64,000 bases of DNA from Cyathus striatus (GCA_025738555.1 JAOVFP010000004.1:5580001-5644000), one strand, 5' to 3'; shown: positions 1 to 12,119, numbered from the stretch's first letter. Program-made: numbers and translations. Notes: a model not told the origin generated them from the sequence alone.

Positions 1-620
1 GAGGAACTGGAGACTAGAGAATGAAGCTAGAGGCTGGGGAACAAAGCTGCGAGTTGTAGAATGAAGCAGAGGCTGTAGAATGATGCTGATGGCTTTACAA
101 TAAATGGAGAGAGATCAAGAACAAGCAATGGAGTTGGATGGAGGAATATAAATGTAAGAAACATATTCTAGGCTACATGAATACAGAGGTCATTATAATG
201 ATGTAGAGAGCACTACAACAAATTAGAGAGTAGTATAATGAGTATTGGAGCATCGTAATGAAGTATATAGCAGTATAGCTTTCCAGAGAACACTATAACG
301 AAGTAGACAGCAATATAACATTATAGAGGCCACTATAATGAAGTTAAAGGGATATAACGAAGTAGAGAGTATCATAGCAAAGTAGGAAGTATTGTAATGA
401 GCATTAGAACAAGGTCAGTATCATTCTAAAGATGCTCGCATCTTTAGAACAATCTGAGCACTGTTGTACTGATGCATGATTTATTATAACAATGCTGGCA
501 TCGTTATAATGATACTGAGATCGTTCTAACAATGCTGGATTCATTATAACAACCCTTGTATCATTCTAAACGCACTGATATTGTTGGAACAATGCTAGAT
601 TCATTATAATGAGTGTAGAT
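1..620. repeat. Degenerate AT-rich tandem repeats
   Basis: Bases 1-130 repeat a unit resembling AGAATGAAGCTAGAGGCT. Bases 180-410 repeat an approximately 30-bp unit around AGAGCAGTATAACGAAGT. Bases 421-620 repeat TCATTATAACAATGCTGG-like units. Units are strongly diverged. No coding potential is seen on either strand. Confidence 0.7.
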
Positions 621-1960
621 TATCCAAAATTATGTACAGCTGTAAAAACTACATAAGTAATATGTTGCTGAACCCCGTGGGCCCAACAAAATACATTACT
701 AAAATGTGATCACCATAGCACAAAAGAACTCAGTATATTGAATACATTTATGTTGCAACTATGTGTGATTGAACAATAACTCAATTTACATATTTTTGAT
801 CTCACATTTATTAGTGTTGCCACAGAGTGCAGTAAAGTGGCAGTGAAGCGAAATTTTACATACTGCGACATACTTCACAGTTAGCATGGTGTGCTGTAAA
901 GCACTGTGAAGTGACAGTGCTCAGAAGGCGCTCTCTCTAAACTACTGCTTTAGGAAATATAAGGGTTCCATTACTCATCTAATTATTAAGGGTCAGATTG
1001 AAGTGCCCTGGAGCACTGATGAGTGAAAATGATCAAGTGCTTAACAATTCAGTGCGGGGAACTTCACAGTGCTTCACAGGGACCACAACACACCATGCAA
1101 TGTAACTGAGTTGGAAATCTTGCAGCACAGTAAAAGGACAAAGAGGGTTACTATGGAGTAATAGCTACAAAACTATGTAAGGGTCATTGCTTACTCCAGG
1201 GGCGAGTCTGGGGGAATATCTTCAGAATACACAAGGTGATTCTGGGCAAGGGAGGGATGAACACACTATAATATTCACTTGTAATCTATAACACTTGTAA
1301 TCACTAATAATAAAACTAAGCTTCTTTGAGGTCCTGGAAGGGCTTAGATCACACTGGGTTTTTACACTCAGAAATTGAATAGATTGTCACGATGTAGAGC
1401 AGGCATTCTGCCTGTACCATAAAATCGGCCTTGTGTCAGTTTTTAATAGTTCACTCGTTTACATGTTTCTGTACCTATTTAAGTACAGTACTCGACATTC
1501 TTTGAATAGAGGTTCTTTTCCCCCCTTCTTTCACTTCTTAATGAACCTCACTAGGACCTGAGGATAGACGGATGTGCTATCCGCTCGCAAGTTCTTTGTT
1601 CAAGAACTTCCTTCAACCGGAAATCTTCTTCCACAATGAATACGCTAAATAGCACTGATAGCAGAAGGAATCAATACAGGATTGCTTGGTTCTACATGAG
1701 CAGGTTTGCGAATCTTATATACTACTGGAAAAGCGGAGTTCTTAGGTACTGTACAGGTATAACATATGTCTAGATAAGGTAATTAACTATAACACTGGGT
1801 GGAGGGATGTGCACAAAGGTCTGGATAGGAGAGTGTTGGACATAGCTCCTCAAAAGGGGTGGGTACACATGATAATAGAGACATGCTTATTGGCTGATGC
1901 ATGTGTTTAGACACCCTGTCCCATCACGGGCCTAAAGATAGAATCATCGGCAACTACAGC
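621..1960. other. Gene-free stretch with inverted repeats and LTR-like sequence
   Basis: No gene is seen. Between about 870 and 1105 there is an imperfect inverted repeat: GCATGGTGTGCTGT and AAGCACTGTGAAGT on the left recur inverted near 1070-1100. The part from about 1200 to 1950 resembles fungal LTR sequence. A segment near 1710-1760 (TATATACTACTGGAAA followed by GGTACTGTA) also occurs near 26460-26510 inside another LTR-like block, so the two may be remnants of related LTRs. No target duplication was found to fix the ends. Confidence 0.4.
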
Positions 1961-2133
1961 TTCAGGTATATGGTCTGTTCGCTTCAATCAGTAGATCAGG
2001 GTGAGATCTCATTCGCAAGATGCTGAGGACTGATCTGGTTTGAGTCCAGAGTAGCAGCAATGGCTGTTGGCGCTTGATGGGCACCTTGACACTGTCAGCT
2101 TCTTTGAGTAAGTAGTGCTGCCAGAACCATCCC

Positions 2134-2562
2134 GTGACCTGGACATGTTGTGTTACTGTGTGCTTATGGTGGATCAATATACACTTTGAAGTCATTGCAC
2201 TTGCCAGATCACATTCACATACCTTGCACCTTCCAGAACAATTCCATGCAGTCCATGCAGTATTCCATGTATCCATGCTTGAACCCAATACTGAAAATAC
2301 TATCCCAGATTGCATTATTCCACCACCACCACCTGTCCAGGTTGATGGTGATATTGAACACAAGGTCTCGGAAATTTTGGACTCTAAACTGGATTGTCAT
2401 TTGCATTGCAAACTGAGGTACTATGTATGCTGGCTAGGGTATGAAGAGACCAATGAAGAGTTCTCATGGCTTCTGGCCATGGAACTGGAACATGCTACAG
2501 ATATCATTGAAGAGTTCCACTCCCACTATCAGGATAAGCCCAGCCCTACTTCTATTTCTTAA
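2134..2562 (+). pseudogene. Ty3/gypsy integrase C-terminus with chromodomain (fragment)
   Basis: The tail of a chromovirus-type gypsy polyprotein. About residues 42-55 read AVFHVSMLEPN, the conserved HPVFHVSLLKP-like end of gypsy integrases. After a proline-rich linker and EVDG-like VDGDIEHKV come the chromodomain strands and helix: ILDSKL, YYVCWLGYEE, EFSWLLAMELEHA, IIEEFHSHYQDKP. In this family the chromodomain targets integration to chromatin. The tryptophan of the usual WEP motif lies in a degenerate setting (SWLLAME). The upstream integrase core is absent, and the first 25 or so residues are not family-like, so the annotated ATG is not a real start. A second reading frame over 2150-2416 suggests a frameshift. 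Truncated pseudogene. Confidence 0.75.
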
Positions 2563-2618
2563 CTTTCATGTTACTTATTATCTGCTTGCAGTTTTATCTT
2601 ATCCAAACTCAAAAAACA

Positions 2619-3101
2619 TCAAATAACATCAAAAACCAATGATACAAATACATTGCAATTCTTCAGTAATGTGTCTCCACCTGTTCCATCGCTCATGCTG
2701 CATTTGCAACTTAACCTGAGGTACTGCATTGGCTTCTGGCTCCATCCCAGCACTGTTTCAGCTTCCTTGTATGCATCTGGATCCCAGAAGCATTCTGCAA
2801 GCAAGGTTTCAATGTTGGAAACATGGACAATGTGCCCAGATATCTCAGCAACAACCTGGGACAGCTTACCAAGTTTGCCTACCACCTGGCAATTAGTATT
2901 GGCAAGGTTTCTGAGTTGAGTGATCATCTCCCTTTTCTGAGAGATGATAGTGTTGTTCTGCAGCTGCATTGTGCTAAGGATGGATGTTGCAACATTCATG
3001 GAAGTAGACAAGGATACAAGATTAGTGGAATTGTTTGCACTAGAGGATTGGAATGATGGACCCACTACTGCAGATGAAGGATGAATAAACTTGTCATCCA
3101 T
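2619..3101 (-). CDS. Unrecognised 160-aa ORF
   Basis: An open frame on the minus strand. The N-terminal 35 residues are serine- and asparagine-rich. Residues 50-95 are polar with regularly spaced leucines (Q-L-R-N-L-A and V-V-G-K-L-G-K-L-S), possibly a coiled coil. The middle contains ECFWDPDAYKEAETVLGW. I do not recognise a family. It could be a gag-like piece of a decayed retroelement, since it sits between two gypsy fragments, or a chance ORF. Confidence 0.3.
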   Translation of the reverse strand: MDDKFIHPSSAVVGPSFQSSSANNSTNLVSLSTSMNVATSILSTMQLQNNTIISQKREMITQLRNLANTNCQVVGKLGKLSQVVAEISGHIVHVSNIETLLAECFWDPDAYKEAETVLGWSQKPMQYLRLSCKCSMSDGTGGDTLLKNCNVFVSLVFDVI

Positions 3102-3118
3102 ATCATTGACCTGGGCCC

Positions 3119-3500
3119 ACTAGTATCAGCCAATTGTGATCATAAAAAGCCAGGGCTTTTTATGAGTGCCTACTATTATATATTTACTAATGAATGTAGT
3201 GGTGATCATAGGTGATCATAGGTTATTTCAAGTGCATATTCACATACTATTACTACTAATAGTTTCCAAGGTGATCATAGGCCATTTCAAGTGTGTATTC
3301 ACCTATTATTACTACTAAGGATTTTAGAGGTGATCATAGGTGATCATGTACATTAGCAAATGTCACATTGGTCACATTATTCCCATGCTTCATGTTTGTC
3401 ACCTTAATTTGCACATGTCACAATCATCACACATATTTGCATGCATCACATCTGTCACATCTATCACACATATTCACACACATCACATCTGTCACACATA
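3119..3500. repeat. GTGATCATAGG tandem repeat plus TGTCACA array
   Basis: Starts with TCAGCCAATTGTGATC, similar to the start of the element at 20389 (GTGTCAGCCAATTTGATC). Bases 3190-3345 carry an approximately 80-bp unit with GTGATCATAGG and ATTCACATACTATTACTAC. Bases 3355-3490 carry degenerate CATCACATCTGTCACA repeats. It looks like a shortened relative of the palindromic array elements at 8828-17890 and 20389-21734. Confidence 0.6.
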
Positions 3501-3520
3501 TTCACACCACCTTTTCTCTG

Positions 3521-4382
3521 GAAGAAAGAGTGCAGTGTGTATTTGTGGCAAGGGATACAAATGTGTTATGAGTGATCTCAGGGAAGATAAATGATACATT
3601 GGTGGAAGATGCACTTCAAGATCGTGGTTCACAGATAGTGACTATGAGCAGAATATTAGCTGAGAAATGCAGACTCCAATGGGACCCAGACACATGCTTA
3701 ACTATGCAAAGTGCAAATGGGGGATTAGAACAAACCCATGGATTAACTAGAGACATACCTTTAAGTTTGGGTGAGCTAACCCTGTATTTACAAGTCCATA
3801 TTTTGCTGTCACCACCATACCAAATGTTATTTGGACAACCTTTTGATGTACTTATGGCTAGTCATGTAGTTACTTCTACAGATGGGAGAACTATAATAAT
3901 GTTAACATCCCCAGAAATGGGAGCACACACTCTTATTCCCACACACACTAGAGGTAAATACCAGACAGTAGTTCAAGAGGAGTCACATTTTCAGGAATCA
4001 ATGAGCTGATGAAAAATCAGGGAGAGTTTGCAGTAGTGGTTTCAGAAGATGGATTTGGAAAGTTAAAAGTAGATAGTATGTATATGCCAGAAAATATGAA
4101 AAATTTCCAGGAAGACAAGTTCGTATGCATACTTGCAGGCTCAAGTACAGCATGGTGAAATTAAGGAAGAGAGAGCTTTGCAGTTGTTAAATATACATTT
4201 ACATCAACGATTAGGCAAAGGAAAGGAAGGAGATGGATGGGTGGTAAATTTCCATGACATAGTTAAGAAATCTGTGCCCACCAAGAAAAGTCGGTACAAC
4301 ATGTATTCACAGATAAGAAATATAAACCTGTTGTGAAGAAAGTCAAACCAGTATTAGTGGAACTCCCTAAGGAGTTTTATAT
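3521..4382 (+). pseudogene. Gypsy element G1, protease region (left part)
   Basis: A retropepsin-like domain typical of fungal Ty3/gypsy polyproteins. The active-site motif is in LQDRGSQIV (D-x-G-S), followed by the conserved MQSANGG, the LYLQVHIL strand and LFGQPFDVL (flap and second hydrophobic-hydrophobic-G motif). After a frameshift near 4000 the frame resumes as NELMKNQGEFAVV, VDSMYMPENM and QEDKFVCILA. A further shift leads into GEIKEERALQLLNIHL, FHDIVKKSVPTKKSRY and KKVKPVLVELPKEFYIK. A TGA near 3569 lies just before the protease domain. The frame stops at 4382 at a transposon junction and resumes at 20028, so this is one element split by the 15.6-kb insertion. Non-functional. Confidence 0.85.
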
Positions 4383-4478
4383 CAAGTATGGAGGCATGTA
4401 GCGGCATATGTGTGGTTCCACAATGGTACATAGATTGAGCCAAACAAGAGGTACATGGGTATGTACTGATGTACTTAG

Positions 4479-5574
4479 TGTGCAGGTTTAGATTACTTTA
4501 ATACACACTTAGAATAGTTTCCCAATTCCAGTGCAATTTTATATTCTAAGTTCCCAAGCTCAAAGATTTAATAAGTTCGAGGGTGCACGAATATCAATTC
4601 TTTTCAAAGGTAAACTAAATTTAGAACAAGGTATATCTATTTTTAGTATGCAGCGGGACTTCAACAATTCAATGATCAACGGTTCAGATTTTAATTCAAA
4701 ACAAGTTCAGTTTTAAATCGGTACGTCAAATTTGTATTCTAGTTCTGTACTGTTCTGTCTGATACACCACCCTGTCTGTGGGGGGGAAGAATGCCCATGC
4801 AGTTTCTCCTGTTTCTTTCCCACCTCGCTCCTCTATATACAATTACTCACGTGCTTATCTACAGTTCTCTATCTACAGGATTTTCTAACCATATGGCATC
4901 TTTATTCTAGGTCCATGGTGAATCAGCACGGAGCATCAGCCCATGCATATGCAGCCAATCGTATGGCACTCACATGGTCCTTATCTATTGCGTTATTGCA
5001 ACAGCGCATGCGCTTCCATCAGTGCCTTTCTAATTCGGAAACTGTGGCATTGATGCGTGATGTGTCTCCGCTTCACTTGTCCTGCCACTCTCTCGATAGC
5101 TCTATATTCTGTCATCACTGTGCCTGCTTCTTTCACACATTATACACCACATGTGATTGAATTTCGGTTGTGTCAGTATCCTACTTTCTGTGGTATACAG
5201 ATACTGGGTATAAAGTTCAAGTGTGTCGTCATAGTATTGTTTCCATTCTTTTTCCTTTGTTCTGAGTATATGTCATTTGGGTTTTCTAGGGTCTCATCTG
5301 TTACTTAGGATCAACTGTAGCACGTCAGTTTTATGAATAAAATAAGTATAGTATTTGTTAAAGGTTTTTAATTTGGTTACTGAGGCGGAGTATTGTGTAT
5401 AATAGATTTTATAGGCTTTTATATCCCTTGATAGTTTATGGGAGGCGACATGGGACCTCAGTCCCTCCCCTTGGTGTCCGACTCGACGCCTCAGTCCAGG
5501 ATCTCACAAATTGAGATGTAGAAATGAAATAAAGTATGTGCTTTCAGTTTTCCTGCGTATCAGTACCTCTAACA
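4479..5574. mobile_element. Solo LTR, 1096 bp
   Basis: Starts TGTGCAGGTTTAG and ends CAGTACCTCTAACA, and is flanked by the 5-bp duplication CTTAG (4474-4478 and 5575-5579). It interrupts the left TIR of the giant element: homology to the right TIR is lost at 4478 and resumes after 5580. ORFs inside it (for example 4732-5160) have no recognisable domain. A solo LTR arises by recombination between the two LTRs of one retrotransposon. Its superfamily is not determinable here. Confidence 0.8.
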
Positions 5575-5879
5575 CTTAGAGGTATGTGGGTACGTACCTG
5601 GACCTATCATAACGTAGTAATTAGTCAGTGCTATGTTTAATACTGAAACCCATGTTTGTATTAGGAAAGTGGTCATACTACGCCACATTTTCAAAATTAT
5701 AAATATGTGGTTCAGCTAGACTACAATTTTAACATGCATGAACTACATCCTGTTCTCACCTCGATGCCCAAAATTTGAATATCAAGCTACTATAAATGCC
5801 AGAATATTATTTTGCGGTTCACTTAGTTGACCATGTGTCTGTAGAATGTATAAATTGTAATGTGAAATGTAGTCTATAA

Positions 5880-8210
5880 GAACTGGACTGGAATAATTGA
5901 TGGGATGATCCATATATGGACAGATGTGATAAGTGTGGGATATATGTTTTCCACATTCTGAAAATGACAGATGTGTCAGCACAAGAACACAGTGCAACGA
6001 GACTAGATTCCTGTCATCTGCTGAATGTGGCAGAAGGAGGCAAGATCTTCATCTGTAATTTTTTGTATTTATTCGTGCATTATGATGATGTATAATATGG
6101 AAAAATTATATTATGTTATATCTACATCTAACTGAACAGATCGTGAGTGTTCTATATTTCTAATAGCGATGTAGAGGATGTAAATTAATGAGGTAGAAGT
6201 GGTGCATGTAGACTAGATATCCTATGATTGATGGGATATGCCATACACGGACAGATGTGATAAGCATGAGATATTTGTGTTGCGCATTCCAAAAATGACA
6301 CATGAGTCAGCACATGAACGCAGTGTGACAAGACTAGATTCCAGTCATTTGGTGAATGTAGCGGAAGGAGACAAGTCCTTCATTTGTAATTTTTCACATT
6401 TATTGTTGCATTATGAGGATGTATAATATGGAATAATTATATTATATTATATCTACATCTAAATTAATGGATTGTGGTTATTCTACATTTCTAATAGCGA
6501 TGTAGAAATGTAAATAAATGAGGTAGAAGTGGTGCATGTAGACTGGATATCTTATGATTGATGGGATGTGCCATACACAGAGAGAAGTGATAAGCATGGG
6601 ATATTTGTGTTGCACATTCTGAAAATAACAGATGAGTCAGCACATGAATGCAGTGTGATGAGACTAGATTCCTGTCATCTGGTGAATGTAGCAGAAGAAG
6701 GCAGGATCTTCATTTGTAATTTTTCGCATTTATTAGTGTATTATGAGGATGTATAATATGGAATAATTATATTATGTTATATCTACATCTAACTGAACAG
6801 ATCGTTCATGTTCTACATTTTTAATAGTGATTTAGAGGATGTAAATTAATGAGGTAGAAGTGGTGCATGTAGACTGGATATCTTATGACTGATGGGATGT
6901 GCCATATGCAGACAGAAGTGATAAGCATGAGATATTTGTGTTGCACATTCCGAAAATAACAGATGAGTCAGCACATGAACCTGTCAACAACTGAATGTAG
7001 TGAAAGGAGGCAGGATCTTTGTTTGTATTTTTTTTGCATTTATTAGTGCATTTTGGGGATCTATCACATTAAATAATTATATTGTGTAATATCTACATCT
7101 ATCTGTATGGATTATATGAGTCCTACATCTAATGGTGAAGTAGAGGATTTAAATCAATGATATAGAAGTGGTGCATGTAGACTGGATTTACCTTAATTGA
7201 TGGGATGTGCCATATGCAGACAGAAGTGATATGCATGGGATATTTGTTTTCCACGTTCTGAGAATGACAGATGCATTGGAAATTAAAACCAGCACAATGA
7301 AACTAGATTCCTGTCATCTGGTGAATGTAGTGGAAGGAGGCAAGATCTTCATTTTTAATTTTCGCATTTATTAGTGCATTATGGGGATCTTTTCTGCATT
7401 TTCAAATGACACAGGAGTCAGCACATAAACGCAGCGCAACAAGACTAGATTCCTGTCATCTGGTGAATGTGGCAGAAGGAGACAATATCTTCATATTTTA
7501 TTTGTTGCATTTATTGGTGCATTATAGGGACCTAGCTTTATCTTATGTAGCAAGATATTGTGAAATATCTATGTATATTCAAACAGCACAAGTGTATTTT
7601 ATTTTTATTATAAAGAAGTAGAGGATCTACATTAATGAGGTTGAAGTAGCACATGTAGACTGGATGCACCATAATTGATGTTATATGACATATGCAGACA
7701 AATGAATTAATGGTATGATGATTACTGTGTGATATTTTTATGGAGCATTCAGATAAAGAACAAATGAGTCAGCATTTAAAACCAGTGTGACAAGACTAGC
7801 TTTCTGTCATTTGGTGAATGTGGCGGAAGGAGGCAAGTTATTGATTTTTAAATGTTTCATACACATCAGTGCATTATCTGACTGTATCTTATGGAAAATA
7901 TATATTAAGCAATATCTACATCTCTCTGAATGGCTCCAGTCTATCCTACATTTCTAATGATGAAATAGATGATCTACATCAATGAGGTAGAAGTGGTGCA
8001 TGTAGACTAGATTTCCCATGATTGATGGGATATGACATATGTCCACAAATGTGATAACTGTGTTATTTTATGCTTTAAAATTTCACACACCAACTGATGA
8101 GTCAGCATCTGGAACCAGTGCAATGAGACTAACTTTCTGTGATCTCAACAAGGTGGCAGTAGGAGGCAAGATATTCTACATTTATTAAATCACCAGAACT
8201 GTACAGTGGA
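5880..8210. repeat. About 330-bp tandem repeat array, left arm (about 7 copies)
   Basis: Units begin near 5897, 6229, 6559, 6890, 7198, 7676 and 8023 with TGATGGGATGTGCCATA. Each carries GATATTTGTGTTGCACATTC, GAGTCAGCACATGAA, TTCCTGTCATCTGGTGAATG and GGTGCATGTAGACTGGAT. Two of the units (6238-6426 and 6568-6756) have a 62-codon open frame. The same array occurs inverted at 17891-19830. Copies are 80-90% alike by eye. Confidence 0.9.
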
Positions 8211-8256
8211 CACAGTAGATACAATATGATACAATGACACTGACAACTGATCTCCT

Positions 8257-8673
8257 TTAGAAGTTGTAATCACTCCTCGACCATACCACTTTCCATTCTG
8301 GAAGTGGTTTCCTCCAGTTGTCATGCATCTTTGTCTGGTCATACCTGATTCGGAATAGTTCTAATCCCATTTTGTTAAAATTACCCCATGCTGAAGATGT
8401 TGTTTGAGTTGATGGAGGCTGTGGTGACAATGTCATGTTGTTCTTTGAAAGGTTCCTCCAGAATACCTCCAATTCGTTCTCACAGGGTAATTGTTGTAGA
8501 AGCGATGTGATGACGTCAGCCCATTTCTTAAAATCATCATAGTTGAAATCTGAGTCAACAATATTGTTCATTTGTAGTGACTCCAAGCTTCCAACTATGC
8601 ATATGTGGTTGACTAATGATGGTAAAACAATTTCGATAAGATAATGTGCATATTGTGCAGTTTTGTAATGCAT
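8257..8673 (-). CDS. Unrecognised 138-aa ORF, possible captured exon
   Basis: This lies in about 590 bp of single-copy sequence (8240-8827) that is present in the left arm and absent from the right arm. The frame reads MHYKTAQYAHYLIEIVLPSL and later NYDDFKKWADVITSLLQQL, SSAWGNFNKMGLELFRIRY and PEWKVVWSRSDYNF. It has an aromatic-rich composition that looks protein-like rather than random. No family is recognised. It may be an exon captured by the element, or part of an older insertion whose ends I could not find. Confidence 0.35.
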   Translation of the reverse strand: MHYKTAQYAHYLIEIVLPSLVNHICIVGSLESLQMNNIVDSDFNYDDFKKWADVITSLLQQLPCENELEVFWRNLSKNNMTLSPQPPSTQTTSSAWGNFNKMGLELFRIRYDQTKMHDNWRKPLPEWKVVWSRSDYNF

Positions 8674-8890
8674 GTATTGGTATTGTGCGATCTGTGGTGT
8701 TATCCTGTACTTGTTTAAAACAAGGATATCTATATAATTTCATGTAATATTTGTGGTAATAACATGAAAGAAACCATACATACTTTTAACATATTCTCTT
8801 AGACTCTTTGCTGGTAGAAAGTCCATTCATAAGTGTCAGCCAAATTTCTCATTTAAGCTCAATGTTTTATGATATTTGATATCATAAAAC

Positions 8891-9222
8891 TGTTAGATAT
8901 TCTGGGTTGCACAGCTTCTTTGACAGCTGTCACTTGTCACCTGTCATACTTGACAGTTCTGTGATTGACAGATACCTGATTGACAGATTGACAGCTGTCA
9001 GTTACCTTAGTTATATGGACCTTGGTTGGACTTTGGTAGATAGCCTCAGTATATATATACACTCTGTAACTTGGTAGTAGTTAACAAGTTTCCTCCTCAT
9101 CTGTGTCTGTGTCAGTGTTTGTGTCTGAGTCTTTGCTCCACTATCCCCTCTTTGCTCTTCATTATTACTTTCATTCCTCTCTATCACCCTCTCTATTCTT
9201 TGTTACTTCTGACATTCTGACA
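8891..9222 (+). mobile_element. Solo LTR family A, 332 bp
   Basis: Starts TGTTAGATATTCTGGGTTGC and ends TTCTGACATTCTGACA, with the 5-bp duplication AAAAC at 8886-8890 and 9223-9227. It splits a palindrome whose uninterrupted counterpart is at 17811-17869, giving an internal empty-site control. The body has repeated TGACAG/CTGTCA words, a TATATATATA box near 9050 and a CT-rich 3' part. A second copy in reverse orientation lies at 22965-23289. Confidence 0.92.
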
Positions 9223-9269
9223 AAAACGTTGAGCTTAAATGAGTGAGGCATATATTATATATAGTATAC

Positions 9270-10030
9270 AGATTACTCATAAAAACTCATTACTTTATGC
9301 TTCCTACTATTATTACAATTGTATTATGTATACTCATAAGTACTCATTACTTTATGTTTCCTATTGTTATTGTAATACTATTATGCATATTCATAAGTAC
9401 TCATTACTTTATATATCCTACTATTATTGTAATACTATTATGTGTACTCATAAGTACTCATTACATTATGTTTCCTATTGTTATTGTAATACTATTATGC
9501 ATACTCATAAGTACTCATTACATTATATTTCCTATTGTTGTTATAATACTATTATGCATACTCATAAGTACTCATTACATTATGTTTCCTATTGTTGTTG
9601 TAATACTATTATGCATACTCATAAGTACTCATTACTTTATATTTCCTATTGTTGTTGTAATAGTATTATGTGTACTCATAAGTACTCATTACATTATGTT
9701 ACCTATTGTTATTGTAATAGTATTATGCATACTCATAAGTACTCATTACTTTATGTTTCCTATTGTTATTGTAATAGTATTATGCATACTCATAAGTACT
9801 CATTACTTTATGTTTCATACTATTATTATAATACTAGTATGTGTACTCATAAGTACTCATTACTTTATGTTCTCTATTATTACTGTAATGCTTCCTATTA
9901 TTATTTAATAGTATAATGTGTACTCATAAGTACTCATTAATATATGTCCTATTGCATTGTATTAATATTATGTGTACTCATAATGCTCATTACTTTATGC
10001 TTTCTATTATTATTAATGTATTGCTATTAC
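9270..10030. repeat. 57-bp tandem repeat array, left arm (about 12 copies)
   Basis: Unit contains TACTCATAAGTACTCATTAC and TTCCTATTGTTATTGTAATA. Successive unit starts at 9331, 9388 and 9445 give a period of exactly 57 bp, a multiple of three, so two frames stay open over 220 codons with a 19-residue period. These frames are by-products of the period and I do not call them genes. The inverted partner array lies at 16070-16489 and 17671-17800. Confidence 0.9.
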
Positions 10031-10039
10031 TGATTACTA

Positions 10040-10832
10040 GTTGATCTGCGCTTCGCATATTTCCCACACTTCGATTTGTCATGTACTTCACGCGTGTCAC
10101 ATTCGTCATGCATATTCCCGTGCTTCGCATTTGTCACATACTTCCCACATATCACATTCATCACATATATTCCCACGCCTCATTTTCTCCCGTGCATCGC
10201 ATTTGTCACGTTCTTCACGCGCGTCACGTTTGTCACACATATTCCCGCACCTCAAATTTTTCCCGCGCATCGCATTTGTCACATACTTCCCACGTGTCAC
10301 ATCTGTCACATATATTCCCGCACATCACATTTGTCACATTCTTCCCACGCGTCACATCTGTCACGCATATTCCCACCCATCAATTCATCATACAATTCCC
10401 ACACATTACATTTGTGACAATTTTCATGTGCATCATGTCTGTCACGATTCTCCCACACTATGCATATATTGCACTTGTCACGCTTTAGCACATTTGTCAT
10501 GCTTTCATGTGCATCACACATCACGTTTGTCACGTTCTTTATGAGTGTTACGCTTTTATGAATGTCACACATCTCACATCTATTTGTCACGCTTTTCATG
10601 CTTGTCACAGTGCATTTGTCATACTTTGTATGCATGTCACATGTTACATCTGTCACGATCGTCATGCTCATCACATCTGTTTCTTATGATTTGCACATGC
10701 ATCATATTCATCATGCCTTTGAGGCTTTCATCATGCTTTCACACACATCATAAGTGTTACTTATGTCACATCTTTGAGATGTATGATACATATCAAGCAT
10801 ATCATGCTTGCATGTGTATCATGATTGTGACA
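10040..10832. repeat. 27-bp TGTCACA tandem array, left arm
   Basis: Degenerate unit GTCACATACTTCCCACGTG followed by TCACATCT, about 27 bp, repeated some 25-30 times and more diverged toward 10830. It begins at the junction GATTACTAGTTGATCTGCGC, which recurs at about 16050 (inverted) and 20957. All long ORFs here are open because of the repeat. Confidence 0.85.
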
Positions 10833-11606
10833 TGTTGATGGGGTTCCAACAGGTCTATAATGAAAAATGTTCTGTACCTTTCATATCCAAGGAATCAGAG
10901 CACTCAGTGATGCAACATTTAACCCATAGCTCATTACTTAGTAGTGTAATTCAGCCTTTTGCATTGTCAAGTCAGTTATTGATTCACACCCTGTATGACA
11001 ATACTGCACATGACTAAAGAAAATGATGGTAAGTTTTTCTTAGGCAAGAAATGAGAAAAGACAAAGTAGTCCTTCAGAAAAGAGAACAAGAAAAGAAGGT
11101 GATGATGTAGTTGACACTAAAATAAAGAATAGAAAAGCAAGTAATGGCCACTGAGCAGGAAGGTGAAGAGAAGTACAGAAGGGGGTTTCATATGTATGAA
11201 AAGATACTAATACTAAAAGAACTATATACCATAAATCAGAGATGTGAGACACATGACAGTGTAGAAGTGTCATGTAATCATATAGAATAAACATATATGT
11301 GACTTAATAATGTGTGTTGAAGATATAAGAACCATTATAGTTTTTACTTTATCATTTCATTACATCTCTAGTCCTGATTATTTAACATCATATCATCCCA
11401 TTTCTAAATTTCTCATGCTGTCAGTGGGGGTAAGACTTCAACTACATATACACTCTACATTTCTCATTCTAGTTTCTTATTACTACCACACTTCTAAAAC
11501 TTTCTAATTGTTATTTCCATGTTACAATCTCCAACTCTACAAGTACATATTGTTTCCTCTGCATATATAATTCATTCTATACTATTAAATACTTACTCCA
11601 CTCTCA
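10833..11606. mobile_element. Solo LTR candidate, 774 bp
   Basis: Starts TGTTGATGGGGTTCC and ends TTACTCCACTCTCA, flanked by TGACA at 10828-10832 and 11607-11611. It sits at the centre of the inverted-arm element and replaces the repeat array abruptly on both sides. TGACA is also a word of the surrounding array, so the duplication is less decisive than elsewhere, although the TG..CA ends fit an LTR. Confidence 0.65.
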
Positions 11607-11611
11607 TGACA

Positions 11612-11886
11612 ACTTGAATAGTGGTAGAGAAAGAAAAATCTGATGTGATTGGAAAGCATGATATTTGTGAAAAAGTTGCAATGCACTTGAAAAAGGTGAC
11701 ATGCATGAAAAACACATGATGCATTTAAAAAAATGACACATGTAACATATATGAAAAGTGTGACATACATGCAGATCGTCACGGTGTGACGCGCCTCAAA
11801 GACGTGACACGTGTGACGAGCGTAACGTGCGTGACAAATCGATGTGAGATGTGTGACAAACGTGACGCGTGACGCGCATGAAAGCA
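11612..11886. repeat. Degenerate TGTGACA repeats
   Basis: Reverse-orientation relatives of the 27-bp array (GTGACATACATGCAG, GTGACGAGCGTAACGTGCG, GTGTGACAAACGTGACGCG). The sequence becomes more CpG-rich approaching the perfect array that follows. Confidence 0.75.
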
Positions 11887-12119
11887 TGACAAACGCGCTA
11901 AAGCGTGACAAACGCGCTAAAGCGTGACAAACGCGCTAAAGCGTGACAAACGCGCTAAAGCGTGACAAACGCGCTAAAGCGTGACAAACGCGCTAAAGCG
12001 TGACAAACGCGCTAAAGCGTGACAAACGCGCTAAAGCGTGACAAACGCGCTAAAGCGTGACAAACGCGCTAAAGCGTGACAAACGCGCTAAAGCGTGACA
12101 AACGCGCTAAAGCGTGACA
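11887..12119. repeat. Perfect 19-bp minisatellite, about 12 copies
   Basis: Unit GCGTGACAAACGCGCTAAA, identical in every copy except the first, which reads GCATGAC. This homogeneity contrasts with the diverged repeats on both sides and points to recent expansion or gene conversion. The unit contains the self-complementary core GCGC and the recurring GTGACA word. Confidence 0.95.

Noticed and set aside
3340..3594. Small secreted Cys/His-rich protein
   Set aside because: The frame lies in TCACATCTGTCACA repeats and runs into the gypsy protease region.
9239..9916. 225-aa ORF with a 19-residue period
   Set aside because: It exists because the 57-bp satellite period is a multiple of three and the unit lacks stops; a second frame is equally open.
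10041..10838. Histidine/cysteine-rich ORFs resembling zinc-finger repeats
   Set aside because: CAC and TGT codons come from the TGTCACA satellite; no linker spacing fits a finger family, and three frames plus the reverse strand are open.
9270..12119. CRISPR-like array
   Set aside because: Repeats are contiguous without unique spacers, the context is fungal, and there are no cas genes.
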